From: Pseudomonadota bacterium
GTDB lineage: Bacteria > Desulfobacterota > Desulfobulbia > Desulfobulbales > JAHJIY01
Reading direction: 5' to 3'
Length of the DNA: 64,000 bases
Assembly (NCBI GenBank): GCA_018823175.1
Contig: JAHJIY010000085.1
Span: 1-64,000 of the forward strand
Part shown: piece after piece, positions 28,441-37,425 of the stretch
Layout of the letters: each line of letters starts with the position of its first letter
Position numbering within the stretch: the stretch's first letter is position 1
Made by a program: the position numbers and the translations under genes
Notes under the pieces: generated by a model
Seen by the model: only the letters and a program-made list of their open reading frames with translations
Told to the model about the DNA's origin: nothing
Databases searched by the model: none

Positions 28441-30371
28441 TATTTTGTCCTCCCTGGGTGGCAGGGATTACATTTCCCTTCCATAAACGGTGTATGGCCG
28501 ACTGGATAAAGCAGGGATTTGTCGAGACCTCCATGGGGATCGTGGCACTTGAGACAAGAATCCGGTCCAGGTTTGATTTCTTTATGTGACTGCAGAAAAC
28601 TTTCAGTATTTATCTGATGGCAATCCTGGCAGAGTGACCGGCGGTCTTTTTTCAGGATAGCCACGTTATTCGAGCCATGCGGGGAATGACATTTACTGCA
28701 ATTAATGGTTGCCGGCTGGTGGGCCACTCCATCCTGCCAGTCTTTGGCGATGGCAGAGTGACAGGTAAGACACAGCATGGGCTGTTTCTTGTTTAGATTG
28801 CTGTCGTTGCGGGATCCATGTCCGCGGTGGCAAGTAATGCAGTTAAGAGAGGATACTGGTTTGTGTTCAACTTTGTAATTGGCCAACTCTGTGGCTTTTT
28901 CCGCATGACAGTCAAAACACAATTCGCCGGTTTTCTTCCTGAAAAGAAATTGGTAATCGGCGCTGTGTGCAGAGTGGCAGGTTCCGCATTCGCCGGAACG
29001 GAATGGTTCATGTGTTCCTTCGCCAGATTGGGCTGCGGCCAGTTCCTTATGACAAGTCAGGCATAAGGCGCCGCCTTTCTGGGTTTTATTCAGTAGTTTT
29101 TCAGCGGTCGATTGATGCGGTTGATGGCAACCGGTGCAGTTGCCGGCGCTAAATGGCTTATGAAGGCTGTAGCGGCCTTGTTCTTTGGCTGTTTTTTCAT
29201 GACAATCCAGACAGAGATTTTTCTGACTTTTAATCAGTAGGGTTTGTTCTCCGGACTCATGCGGGTTGTGACAAGTCAGGCATTCTCCTTTAAGGGCCGG
29301 TTGGTGAGATATCAAACCTGAACCATAATCTTTTTTCTGATGACAGGTAAAACATAAAGTTGTGGCTGGAGAACGGAGGAGTGATTTTTCAAGGGACGCG
29401 TGACCTTGATGGCACTTCAGGCAATTTCCATTTTTGGCAGGGGCATGAAGGCTTTTCATCTGTTTGTTCGTATTTTGGCCCTGACTGTGGCAGGCAAGAC
29501 AGACTTTTGCTGGTGAATTGTTTAACATCCCGCTGTAATCACTGGCATGTGGCCCATGGCAGGAGGTGCATTTTTTTTCGATATATGGTTGATGGAGGTG
29601 CCCGGCAGCGGTTCCATCGTGGCACTGCAGACAAAGAGTATCGGGCTCATCTTTTATTTTAATATCTTTATTGGCGTCGATCTTATGACATTCATTACAT
29701 TCACCGGCTTTCACCGGGCTATGGAGAACATCTTTCAATAATCCTTTATTATCAGAGCTGTGTGGTGTGTGGCATGACATACAGTTTGATTTTACCGGAT
29801 ATTGAAAATGACTATTTTTGAACGAATCAGTGTTCAGATCATGGCATCCCTGGCATAATTCCGTGGTCTTTTTGAGTAACAGGGATTCGTTGTTGGTTGC
29901 GTGGGGATTATGACAGGTTTTACATCCTTGCTGTAATGGGGCGTGAATGTTTGTTTTTACAAAATCACTTCGGTCATGACAGGCAAAACATGCTTCCTGA
30001 CCCTCAGCTTTTAAAAGTTTGGAGTATGGGCTGTTATGGACCTCGTGGCAGGCGGTGCATTTCCCATTAGTAAATGGCTGATGTACGGATTTCATTGAGG
30101 ATGAAGCGGCCAGGTCTTGATGACAGCGGTAACAAAGGGCGGGGGGCTCCTGTTTAAGGTAGAGACCGCCGATAAAGCCGTGCGGAAGATGGCAATCCTT
30201 ACAGTCTTTTTTGCGGACAGGTTCATGAACAATACCGGTTAAATACTTGTCGGCCATTTCAGCATGACAATCCAGACATTCCTTTCGTGTCTTTTGGGAA
30301 GGGTTGGTAGTTCCGCACGCTGTAAGGCCCAGGACCATGCAACATAAAATCAATAGAAGTTTATTTTTCAT
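28440..30371 (-). CDS. 26-heme c-type cytochrome lipoprotein
   Basis: A 643-residue predicted lipoprotein (lipobox LTAC at about 16-19) with 26 CXXCH motifs in tandem doubled units, each typically CXXCH...CHxPH. Almost no sequence lies between heme units, so it should form an extended heme wire. Lipidation suggests attachment to the outer membrane, inside or outside. The start overlaps the isomerase gene by 11 bp and the end overlaps the 16-heme gene by 1 bp, so isomerase, 26-heme and 16-heme proteins come from one message. Confidence 0.93.
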   Translation of the reverse strand: MKNKLLLILCCMVLGLTACGTTNPSQKTRKECLDCHAEMADKYLTGIVHEPVRKKDCKDCHLPHGFIGGLYLKQEPPALCYRCHQDLAASSSMKSVHQPFTNGKCTACHEVHNSPYSKLLKAEGQEACFACHDRSDFVKTNIHAPLQQGCKTCHNPHATNNESLLLKKTTELCQGCHDLNTDSFKNSHFQYPVKSNCMSCHTPHSSDNKGLLKDVLHSPVKAGECNECHKIDANKDIKIKDEPDTLCLQCHDGTAAGHLHQPYIEKKCTSCHGPHASDYSGMLNNSPAKVCLACHSQGQNTNKQMKSLHAPAKNGNCLKCHQGHASLEKSLLRSPATTLCFTCHQKKDYGSGLISHQPALKGECLTCHNPHESGEQTLLIKSQKNLCLDCHEKTAKEQGRYSLHKPFSAGNCTGCHQPHQSTAEKLLNKTQKGGALCLTCHKELAAAQSGEGTHEPFRSGECGTCHSAHSADYQFLFRKKTGELCFDCHAEKATELANYKVEHKPVSSLNCITCHRGHGSRNDSNLNKKQPMLCLTCHSAIAKDWQDGVAHQPATINCSKCHSPHGSNNVAILKKDRRSLCQDCHQINTESFLQSHKEIKPGPDSCLKCHDPHGGLDKSLLYPVGHTPFMEGKCNPCHPGRTK

Positions 30372-32034
30372 TTACTTTAACCCCGAATTCCTCTCTGATT
30401 TTCTGCCAAATTTCCTGGTTGATTGAAATATTGGCTATTGTTTTAAGTTTATCAATATATTCCTTTTTAATTATATCAGATTTTCCTTTTTTAATTTTTT
30501 TAGAAATTTCAGTTGAAACTTTTTCAAGAGGAAGGGATCTGCCCTGGATCTGGTTAATCATTTTGACCATGGCATATCCGGCATTATGAACAAAAGGAGG
30601 ACTGACTTCGCCTTTGACAAGTTTTTTGAACTCCAGTTGCAGGTTCTCCGGCAGCTTTTCAAGGGGTTCTTGCTTAATCTCGAGGTCTTCACTGTAATAT
30701 TTTTTGGCCAAATCAAAAAAGTCTCCCCCCTGGATAATTGAGGCCCATACTTTGCTGACCAGGTTTTCCTCACCGGTCAACATGGCGTAATTGATCACAG
30801 TAGGCATGGAATATTGAGCCTTGTTTGCTTGGTAATACTGGTCAATTTCCTCATTTGAAATTTGAACCTGAGAAAGCAAACTACTTTCGAGTTCTGCCTT
30901 AAGGCGGTTGCCCTGGTAGAACTCATAAATCCACTTGAGAGGCGGATTTTTTTCGTAATGTCTGTTCATTGATTCCAAGGAAATAAGGGTATCGTACACT
31001 GCGTTGAATAATATTGTTTTTTTGAGTTCTTCCAAATTGATTGTTTTGTCTATGCCGTACCTGTTTTGATAAGTCCAGTCGTTACTGATGACTCTTATCA
31101 TGTCATCAACTGTAATCCCCGTTTCATTTTCAGTCATGGTGACAACTTTTTTGTCTAAAAACTCAGAGGAATAGTTACGGGCCTTTGGGTCAATTTTGGC
31201 CAAGAGGTCTTCATCGATCTGCACATTATATTTCTTCTCAAGACGTTCAATTAGTTTCTGGGATAAATCGTTGGTAGCTTTCTTTACCAGTTCGTGTTGG
31301 CACAACTTTTGTTTTTCTGCGAAATCATCATCCGGGGGTATTAATTGTTCATGCAATCTGAGAAAAATGAATTTGCCGTCGTCCTCGAAAGGTTCCGCCA
31401 CATACCCTGGTTTAAGTTTGCGCAAAACAGAAAGCCAATTTTTTTTGTTTTTCTTGGAGCTGAGTGACTCTGGCAGAACCTGTATCTGTTCAAAGGATAT
31501 TGGCCCGCCATTTTCCGGTAAAATACCTTTCTGGTCGGTGAACGGGAGGTGTCCTGCCGGCGAACCGTTATACTGTTGCATTTCGTTAAAGGCCTTCATG
31601 GCGTCAGTCTGGTTATTATAGGTTAGGGCCTGAATACGCCAGATAGGGGTATAGTTTTCCTGGTAAAAATCTTTGATATCCTGTGCGCTGATTTTTATTT
31701 TAGAGTCGATCTCTTCATTTTTTAACAACATCATGTTTCGGACTGAAAGGAAGATCTTTAATTTTCTTTGGTAGGATGGAAGATTGTATAATTCTCTTTC
31801 CTTAGCCTGGTTGACCATCAGGTTCCACTCGATGAATGAGTCTGGGGTTTCGGGGAAAGGGGTCTCTTTTTCCTTCCAGTTTTGCCACCAATGGCGGAAA
31901 TCATCGGCCGTAAGGTCCTGGCCGTTGATCGAGGCTAAAGGTTTTTCCTGCCCAAACCATGCGCTGGCATTATGGCCGGACAATAATATTATTAACAGGC
32001 AAAAAGAGATCGGTTTAATTATTTTCCAACGCAT
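30361..32034 (-). CDS. PpiC-type periplasmic peptidyl-prolyl isomerase
   Basis: A 557-residue SurA/PpiD-like protein with a signal peptide (about 1-25, ending NASA). A SurA-type N-terminal helical region starts LASINGQDLTADDFRHWW. Parvulin-like segments are seen at about 120-210 (TPIWRIQALTYNNQTDAMKAF) and 400-480 (VINYAMLTGEENLVSKVWASI ... KLPENLQLEFKKLVKGEVSPPF). It probably chaperones the neighbouring outer-membrane or exported cytochromes, as it is made from the same message and overlaps genes on both sides (16 bp upstream, 11 bp downstream). Confidence 0.8.
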   Translation of the reverse strand: MRWKIIKPISFCLLIILLSGHNASAWFGQEKPLASINGQDLTADDFRHWWQNWKEKETPFPETPDSFIEWNLMVNQAKERELYNLPSYQRKLKIFLSVRNMMLLKNEEIDSKIKISAQDIKDFYQENYTPIWRIQALTYNNQTDAMKAFNEMQQYNGSPAGHLPFTDQKGILPENGGPISFEQIQVLPESLSSKKNKKNWLSVLRKLKPGYVAEPFEDDGKFIFLRLHEQLIPPDDDFAEKQKLCQHELVKKATNDLSQKLIERLEKKYNVQIDEDLLAKIDPKARNYSSEFLDKKVVTMTENETGITVDDMIRVISNDWTYQNRYGIDKTINLEELKKTILFNAVYDTLISLESMNRHYEKNPPLKWIYEFYQGNRLKAELESSLLSQVQISNEEIDQYYQANKAQYSMPTVINYAMLTGEENLVSKVWASIIQGGDFFDLAKKYYSEDLEIKQEPLEKLPENLQLEFKKLVKGEVSPPFVHNAGYAMVKMINQIQGRSLPLEKVSTEISKKIKKGKSDIIKKEYIDKLKTIANISINQEIWQKIREEFGVKVNEK

Positions 32035-32648
32035 ATTTTTAATCCTTTATTAATCCAAGCTGTAATGATTTCCTGTGAAACAACTTTTGACAGTTCTGCT
32101 ATGGTATTTATTTTGCCGAAATGAAGAAATTTCTGGTATTGCTTTGCTTCCCTTCGATGGTAGGTACTCCATAAGGTCCGACCGGAATCGGTTTCGATTA
32201 TCCGGAGAATGACGGCCAGGGAAACAGGTTGTCGACCTCGTTGCTCATCGTTACCACTCATTTCAATAATAGTCCCGCTGACCACAATTTTTGAGCCTAA
32301 CCGTCCTCCTAACGATCTTACTTGTTCGAGAGAAGTTTGTTGTCCGATAAATACTCTCATTTGTCTTAATATTTTGCGAACATCACCTTCCTGAGAGATT
32401 AAATAATTACCGGTGGACAAAAGCTCTGAGGTGAAGATCCGGTAAAACAGGGTGTCTGCGGTTTTGCTTTCTGTTTGATTGATGAACGGCAATACGGTTA
32501 TCTGGCAGATCTGTCCTTCATCCGGTAAAGCGGCAAGTTGCAAAACGGTTGGTGACTCCTTGAAAGAGCAACCGGTGGCAATCATATGGAGTAAGGTAAT
32601 TAGTATTAATTGCCGCCAATAATTATTAATTTTAAATTTTTTCATCAA
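32019..32648 (-). CDS. CsgG/LpoB-like lipoprotein
   Basis: A 209-residue predicted lipoprotein (lipobox ATGC at about 24-27). The mature part has the alpha/beta pattern of the CsgG/LpoB/GNA1162 group: ICQITVLPFINQTESKTADTLFYRIFTSELLSTGNYLISQE, then LGSKIVVSGTIIEM and a strand with a DSGRTLWS turn. CsgG itself forms the curli export pore, while LpoB is a regulator, so function cannot be read from fold alone. It starts the gene run isomerase, 26-heme, 16-heme. A weak promoter (TTAACA, 19 nt, TATAAT) lies in the 94-bp gap upstream. Confidence 0.65.
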   Translation of the reverse strand: MMKKFKINNYWRQLILITLLHMIATGCSFKESPTVLQLAALPDEGQICQITVLPFINQTESKTADTLFYRIFTSELLSTGNYLISQEGDVRKILRQMRVFIGQQTSLEQVRSLGGRLGSKIVVSGTIIEMSGNDEQRGRQPVSLAVILRIIETDSGRTLWSTYHRREAKQYQKFLHFGKINTIAELSKVVSQEIITAWINKGLKICVGK

Positions 32649-32742
32649 ATTAAACGTTGGTTAAATTAACTGATTATAAATTTTATCAGTACTTTTGTGT
32701 TAAGCTGGAAGTAGGTATTTTTTATTACCGGGGTTAAAGCCA

Positions 32743-34359
32743 TTAAAATTCATCTAGCCAAGCCGGACCGGAACTTGTCTTTTCACCTTCTTTTACTTCA
32801 GGCGCAACTAATGACTGGATATCTTTAATTACCTGCCTTGATTGGTTGCCTAGGACATCACGCATCAAAATGATGCATTCAACTTTTCTGGTTTCACCAG
32901 CCAGTGGATCGATAATATCAGTCTGGATTGAATAGTCCTCATTTTCCGCTACTTTGACAATGTTTGGCCCACTGTTTTCCGCCACTTTAACAATATTTTG
33001 GCTATTATCTTTGGCGACCTTGATTACGTTATTGGGAAGCTGGATATCCATTCTAAAAGGTAAATTATCACCTTCCGCTACTTTTATTATTTCTCCGTTT
33101 TCGCCGCGGACCTCCATGCGCCAGAATGCGATGGGCACCTGTCCCTCGTGGTTTAAGTCAACAATCATGTCCCTCCCAAGATTTTTTGCTTCCAGCACCA
33201 TAGCTGGCGGGGTGCGGGCAATTGCGACCTGTTGCGATGTCACCGACAAATTCTCTGCGCGATCCCAGACCTGGAGCATAATTTCGTATATTCCTTCTTC
33301 TGATAGCCAGCCGCTTTTTTTGCGTCCGTTCCAGACAAACTGCCGGGGCAGATTTCCGTAACCGCTTCGGCTCATCTGTTCTTCGCCTGCCTCATCTTCA
33401 ATGGTTATTTTCCAACGGGCCACTGGCTCACGTTTGATCATGTGGGGAAGAATAATAACCTGGTCCCGAAAGGCCACGGTTCCTTCTAGACGGACTCCTT
33501 TAAGTTCCAGCACCAGTTTAGGTGGTGCACTGTCAACATTGTAGGCCCCCAGAAAAGTCACTTTTTTATTACCTGATGGCCAATCGACAACCATAGTTAC
33601 CGGGTAGCGGCCATCTCGGTCGGAGACGACCCAGTTGGATTCGTAAGAGTATCCGTCTGGTGATTGACGTGCCAGGTGGACCCGGCCTCCCACCTTGAAA
33701 AAGAGACGAGGCATATCCGTTTCCGACCATTTGGTGCGCAGGCTGACTGAGCATGAAACCTGGTCGCCACGACGGACATGGGAGGGACGCAGGTCTACGT
33801 ATTCGATTTCCAGTGGTGGTTGTTGGCTGACGATAAACTCAAGTTCATCAGGCCAATCTTCCAAAACTCTTTGGGCCAGAAGGGGTACTAGTCCTTCTGG
33901 CGGGCCACTATCGCCAATTCCAAGCAGGCTAATTATGTCGTCCTGGCATAGGCCACCTGAAGCGGACCATAAAGTCCTGCTGTCGTCTGATCTTGCCAGG
34001 TAAAGGGTAAGTCCCAAGGAAGGGTCTTTAAGGTTCTGGCCCAGGGTTATAGTGCCGAAAAGCACTAAGTCAGCTCCGAGCTCATCTTTAGCCTTAATAA
34101 TGTGCTTGGTGTCGAGAAAGCCAAGCCAGCGCATCCTGTTTCTGACCATAAAGGCCTCGACGTTTTCATTACTGATCACATCAAGTCCTTTTTCCGATAG
34201 TTCCCAGGCAAGATAATCGGTTACTTCCTTATTGATCCCGTTTGAACCCTGGCTCAGGTCTTCAATGGGGATAATGGCCACGGTCATGGCTTGACTGATC
34301 GAAACATTAACCAAAAAATAGAGGATGAGACTGCAATAAAATAAATATTTAGTAAACAT
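32743..34359 (-). CDS. CsgG-like domain protein with Ig-like domains and 11-residue repeats
   Basis: The frame is open from GTG 34380. ATG at 34359 with GAGGT 7 nt upstream is preferred and gives a clean signal peptide (MFTKYLFYCSLILYFL ... SQA). Residues about 25-170 have the CsgG/TolB-N-like fold (TVAIIPIEDLSQGSNGINKE, ADLVLFGTITLGQ, SRTLWSASGG). The remainder is beta-rich with Ig-like pieces (FVWNGRKKSGWLSEEGIYEIMLQVWDRA, FlgD-like turn). At 32938-33090 lies a short array of four copies of an 11-residue unit with core [IV]KVA[EK]. There is no lipobox, so the protein is probably periplasmic or surface-exposed. Confidence 0.6.
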   Translation of the reverse strand: MFTKYLFYCSLILYFLVNVSISQAMTVAIIPIEDLSQGSNGINKEVTDYLAWELSEKGLDVISNENVEAFMVRNRMRWLGFLDTKHIIKAKDELGADLVLFGTITLGQNLKDPSLGLTLYLARSDDSRTLWSASGGLCQDDIISLLGIGDSGPPEGLVPLLAQRVLEDWPDELEFIVSQQPPLEIEYVDLRPSHVRRGDQVSCSVSLRTKWSETDMPRLFFKVGGRVHLARQSPDGYSYESNWVVSDRDGRYPVTMVVDWPSGNKKVTFLGAYNVDSAPPKLVLELKGVRLEGTVAFRDQVIILPHMIKREPVARWKITIEDEAGEEQMSRSGYGNLPRQFVWNGRKKSGWLSEEGIYEIMLQVWDRAENLSVTSQQVAIARTPPAMVLEAKNLGRDMIVDLNHEGQVPIAFWRMEVRGENGEIIKVAEGDNLPFRMDIQLPNNVIKVAKDNSQNIVKVAENSGPNIVKVAENEDYSIQTDIIDPLAGETRKVECIILMRDVLGNQSRQVIKDIQSLVAPEVKEGEKTSSGPAWLDEF

Positions 34360-34512
34360 AAGCCTTACCTCTTTCTCCACGAAACCCGGAAAATAAAAGT
34401 GAATAGTGACAAGTTGAAAAGTTATGGCGTTATCTGATTTGACTGTTTTCTGTGTTGCTCGAAGTCTGTCGTTTACCTGGAGTCTATAACTTCACAGTTG
34501 ATACCTCGTGTT

Positions 34513-34521
34513 ATTATACCA
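34513..34521 (-). promoter_or_regulatory. extended -10 promoter
   Basis: On the minus strand, TGGTATAAT is a perfect extended -10. No clear -35 lies upstream. It would start a leader of about 145 nt for the CsgG-like/Ig protein gene and possibly the cytochrome genes after it. Confidence 0.5.
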
Positions 34522-34600
34522 CAAAATATCAGTTCATTACAGCAGATAGCCCTTTGGATATTTAAATTGTCTTTATCAATTCACTTTTAACTATTCATAA

Positions 34601-35182
34601 TTATTTTTTGGCTGGAATAGTTGACAGCATCTTTTTCATTAACTTAAGGGTAATATGAAATTTGTCGGTCGGCGCCAGGCCGAAAAGGCGACCTGCCATT
34701 GAATCGGCGCTCCACCTGGCGCTGGATTGCCAGATAACAACCGATGATTTGGAATCTACCAGTCTAAGGGTTACCGCCAGGTCCGGAAAGGCGATAGTCC
34801 CTTTGCGTACTTCACCCGATTCATCGATTGAACCCAATAAAAAAGCCTCTACGTTCAGTCTCTGGGCCAGACGCTTGAGGTTAAGCAGGTCAATGGGCTT
34901 GCCTGGGTCAATTACTTCTTCCATCATGACGCTATCTACGATACCCATATCAACGACATCGGATATCCCCATGGCCAGGACCTGGGTAATAGCGACGTCC
35001 CTGACCCGCTGGGCGGCATATTTGTCATCGGTATGGTTTTCAAAAGGCAGAACCACCAGCCGGTTTATCAGGTCCAGATCCACGTCTTCCCGTAAAAATG
35101 ATTGAGAAGAGAATTTCCCGCTGCAACCTCCGATTAATAAAGTAAACATTGCTATGAGCAGCACAATAGAGCACTTTCGCAT
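34601..35182 (-). CDS. CsgG/LpoB-like lipoprotein
   Basis: ATG at 35180-35182 is preferred over the track-long frame because it gives a lipoprotein signal (MRKCSIVLLIAMFTLLIGGC) and has an AAAGGGG box upstream. The mature protein of about 173 residues shows the CsgG/LpoB pattern: LVVLPFENHTDDKYAAQRV, VEAFLLGSIDESGEVRKG, VTLRLVDSKSSVVIWQSS. It is the third protein of this fold within 3.5 kb. It lies just downstream of the beta-barrel gene, suggesting an outer-membrane assembly role. Confidence 0.65.
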   Translation of the reverse strand: MRKCSIVLLIAMFTLLIGGCSGKFSSQSFLREDVDLDLINRLVVLPFENHTDDKYAAQRVRDVAITQVLAMGISDVVDMGIVDSVMMEEVIDPGKPIDLLNLKRLAQRLNVEAFLLGSIDESGEVRKGTIAFPDLAVTLRLVDSKSSVVIWQSSARWSADSMAGRLFGLAPTDKFHITLKLMKKMLSTIPAKK

Positions 35183-35251
35183 GCCTGGTACCCCTTTATC
35201 CTTTTGATTTACGGTTAATCGACTTCTCTGGTCATACAAACGAAGCCGCGG

Positions 35252-37357
35252 TTAATAGGTCGAAAATCTTGCTGTTAAAACACTTTTCAAAATTATATCT
35301 TCTTGCAAATCGTTCTTGATGTAGTTGCCGATGAATTGCATGAAAATATTGGAACTAACGGTCCAACGCAAGTTAACATCCCCCGAATGGGTGTTGACGG
35401 TTGCATGCGTTATTGAATAGCTCATACTCCCTTGAATTTTCGGGGTTATGGCCAGTACCAAACTGAGGTTGCTGGTTTCCCGTTTACTTTCGCCCCAAGT
35501 TTTTTGTCCAGAGAAGGCCAGGGAAAGAAGGTCGGAAACCCGCCAGCCCATGTTGATTGATGTTTTATAGGTGTCGGTTGTAGTTGTGCTTTGGTTATTA
35601 GTGTATTCGCCGGAAAAGGAGGTGGTTATTTGTGGATTAAGGCGGGCCGAAAAATAAAGTATGGTTGTCAATTGTTTGTTCTCTTTGCTGTCGTCTTCCG
35701 GTTTAGTTGTGGTATGAGTTGCCCGGAGCTGGGAAGAAAGGTCAGGATAAAGCTGGGCGGTGATGTTTGCTGCGAAACTATAATTCTGGGAGGTTTTCTC
35801 GTTATTCGTGTAATTGTCATTGACTGAGCCGTTTAGACCAAGGTCAAGAGTAGGTAGCAACTCTGAATTTAATCCCAAGCCATAGGATTTGATATTGGTT
35901 TCGGTATAGGATTTGATATTGGTTTCGGTATGATCTGTGTTTTTACGCCAGGAGTCGTTTACGTTAATTTGGGTTTTGAATTTAGTGGTTGGCCGCCAGG
36001 CAATGGATCCGCTTTGGTTCCGGGTCTCTACACTTGTCTCTGTTGGTTGAGATTCGGTCTGGCTCATCGTCAGATTGTAGTTTAGGCTAACTGTTTCTGT
36101 CAGTTGCAAGCCAAGGGAGGCATTGGTCTGGTTTTGGAGATTCTCGGAGGAAGTTGGAACAATAGTCCCGATGGTGCCGGTTATCTGATCAAAGGCCTCA
36201 ATTTCGGTAAAGTTGATTGTTCCAGCCCCGGGGTAGTCCAGCAAAACAAGTTTGAGATAGATTTGTTGCTGCTTCTGGACTGGAATCTCAAAACGATAGG
36301 TATTGTTTATCGGATCGGTGTTATAGATTACGGTATTGGCATCAAGAGTCTCTTGCGCAAAGTTGATGCCGTCAGTGCTTGACCACAACTGCCAATTAAA
36401 ATTATTTGGCATGGCGACGCTGATGTCCACATCCGTATAAAGGTAAATCATATCGACTTCGGCCAGATTTGTTTTCAGATCGATATTATAGTCGATCCCC
36501 GCTGGCGGGAGGGTGATTGCCGGGGTCAGCAGATCCTGGTTGGTCATGGCAACGGTAACATCGGTAAAAGTAGAACCATCACTGCTCTCAGGGTTGTCGT
36601 CAATGCTCCATCTTATTTGGGAAATCGGCTTGTTCAGCAAGGCAAAGCCACTACTGGTAATCAGAGAATCCTTGTCACTTTGACTGTTTTGCTGTTGATA
36701 AGAAAATGATGTATTGAGGCGATTGTTCCAGAATAAATGGGCGGCCGAGATTCGGGCTGAATAATTTGTGGATATCTCATCATCGTTGCTGATCATTGTA
36801 TTATCTATTTGTCGCCAGTTGCCGCTTAAATATATCTTGGCTAAAATCAGGTTCCAGTTAAGGGTGCCGCCGGCATTAGTCTGTTCTAATTCCTGGAACC
36901 GGCCGCTGGAATTTTGGCCGAAGGAGGCAGTAAGGTTAGGGGCTAATTCATTCTTCCAGGCGCTGGTCAAATAGCTGTCCCAGGAAGTGGATTTGCTATA
37001 TCCTGAGATACTGTTATCAATTTCCGTTATTGATCCGCTAAGATCAAGGTCAAACAGGTAGTTTTGAAGATTCATGGATAAGTTTGGTGATAAATTTTTG
37101 GTGGTTGCGCCGTTTTCGATCCAGGTGATGCTATAACGTATATTTTCCTGGACATTCATTAAGTCAGTGACCGGCTGTTCAAACGATGCGCTATATGACT
37201 GGCGGTATGATTGGATGAAATTATCATTGTCATCCTCATCAATATTCCAGTTACCGTTAAAGTTGAGATTGACCGCCGGTGCCGGGTTCGGAATAAGTAG
37301 GACAAAGATCATGCCCAGCGCCAGAAGGTAATATCTTTTAATGATTTGTGTTTTCAT
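35252..37357 (-). CDS. outer-membrane beta-barrel protein, candidate conduit porin
   Basis: ATG at 37357 is preferred over GTG 37396 because it gives a normal signal peptide (MKTQIIKRYYLLALGMIFVLL ... APA) and the best promoter would start RNA near 37388. The mature protein of about 675 residues alternates polar and aromatic residues in strand pairs with Asn/Thr/Ser-rich turns and ends in an aromatic residue (ARFSTY), as outer-membrane barrels do. Residues about 245-400 interrupt the pattern with a discoidin-like beta sandwich (FNWQLWSSTDGINFAQE, IYLKLVLLDYPGAGTINFTEIEAF). An 8-residue duplication (TETNIKSY twice) comes from a 24-bp perfect repeat at 35882-35929. It could hold a cytochrome in the manner of MtrB, but this is inference from context. 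Confidence 0.7.
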   Translation of the reverse strand: MKTQIIKRYYLLALGMIFVLLIPNPAPAVNLNFNGNWNIDEDDNDNFIQSYRQSYSASFEQPVTDLMNVQENIRYSITWIENGATTKNLSPNLSMNLQNYLFDLDLSGSITEIDNSISGYSKSTSWDSYLTSAWKNELAPNLTASFGQNSSGRFQELEQTNAGGTLNWNLILAKIYLSGNWRQIDNTMISNDDEISTNYSARISAAHLFWNNRLNTSFSYQQQNSQSDKDSLITSSGFALLNKPISQIRWSIDDNPESSDGSTFTDVTVAMTNQDLLTPAITLPPAGIDYNIDLKTNLAEVDMIYLYTDVDISVAMPNNFNWQLWSSTDGINFAQETLDANTVIYNTDPINNTYRFEIPVQKQQQIYLKLVLLDYPGAGTINFTEIEAFDQITGTIGTIVPTSSENLQNQTNASLGLQLTETVSLNYNLTMSQTESQPTETSVETRNQSGSIAWRPTTKFKTQINVNDSWRKNTDHTETNIKSYTETNIKSYGLGLNSELLPTLDLGLNGSVNDNYTNNEKTSQNYSFAANITAQLYPDLSSQLRATHTTTKPEDDSKENKQLTTILYFSARLNPQITTSFSGEYTNNQSTTTTDTYKTSINMGWRVSDLLSLAFSGQKTWGESKRETSNLSLVLAITPKIQGSMSYSITHATVNTHSGDVNLRWTVSSNIFMQFIGNYIKNDLQEDIILKSVLTARFSTY
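35882..35929. repeat. 24-bp in-frame tandem duplication
   Basis: Two identical 24-bp copies inside the barrel gene encode TETNIKSY twice. The unit is a multiple of three, so copy-number change would not break the frame. Confidence 0.9.
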
Positions 37358-37396
37358 CAGCTGGATAATATACTTCCCGGTTGTCCGCCAATCCAC

Positions 37397-37425
37397 TTAA
37401 CAAGAGGCGCGTGATAATTTGTCAA
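37397..37425 (-). promoter_or_regulatory. promoter of barrel gene with upstream inverted repeat
   Basis: On minus, TTGACA (37420-37425), 17 nt, TGTTAA (37397-37402). The -10 is poor. Directly upstream of the -35, GTACCC at 37431-37436 and GGGTAC at 37443-37448 form an 18-bp inverted repeat that may be a regulator site. Confidence 0.42.
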
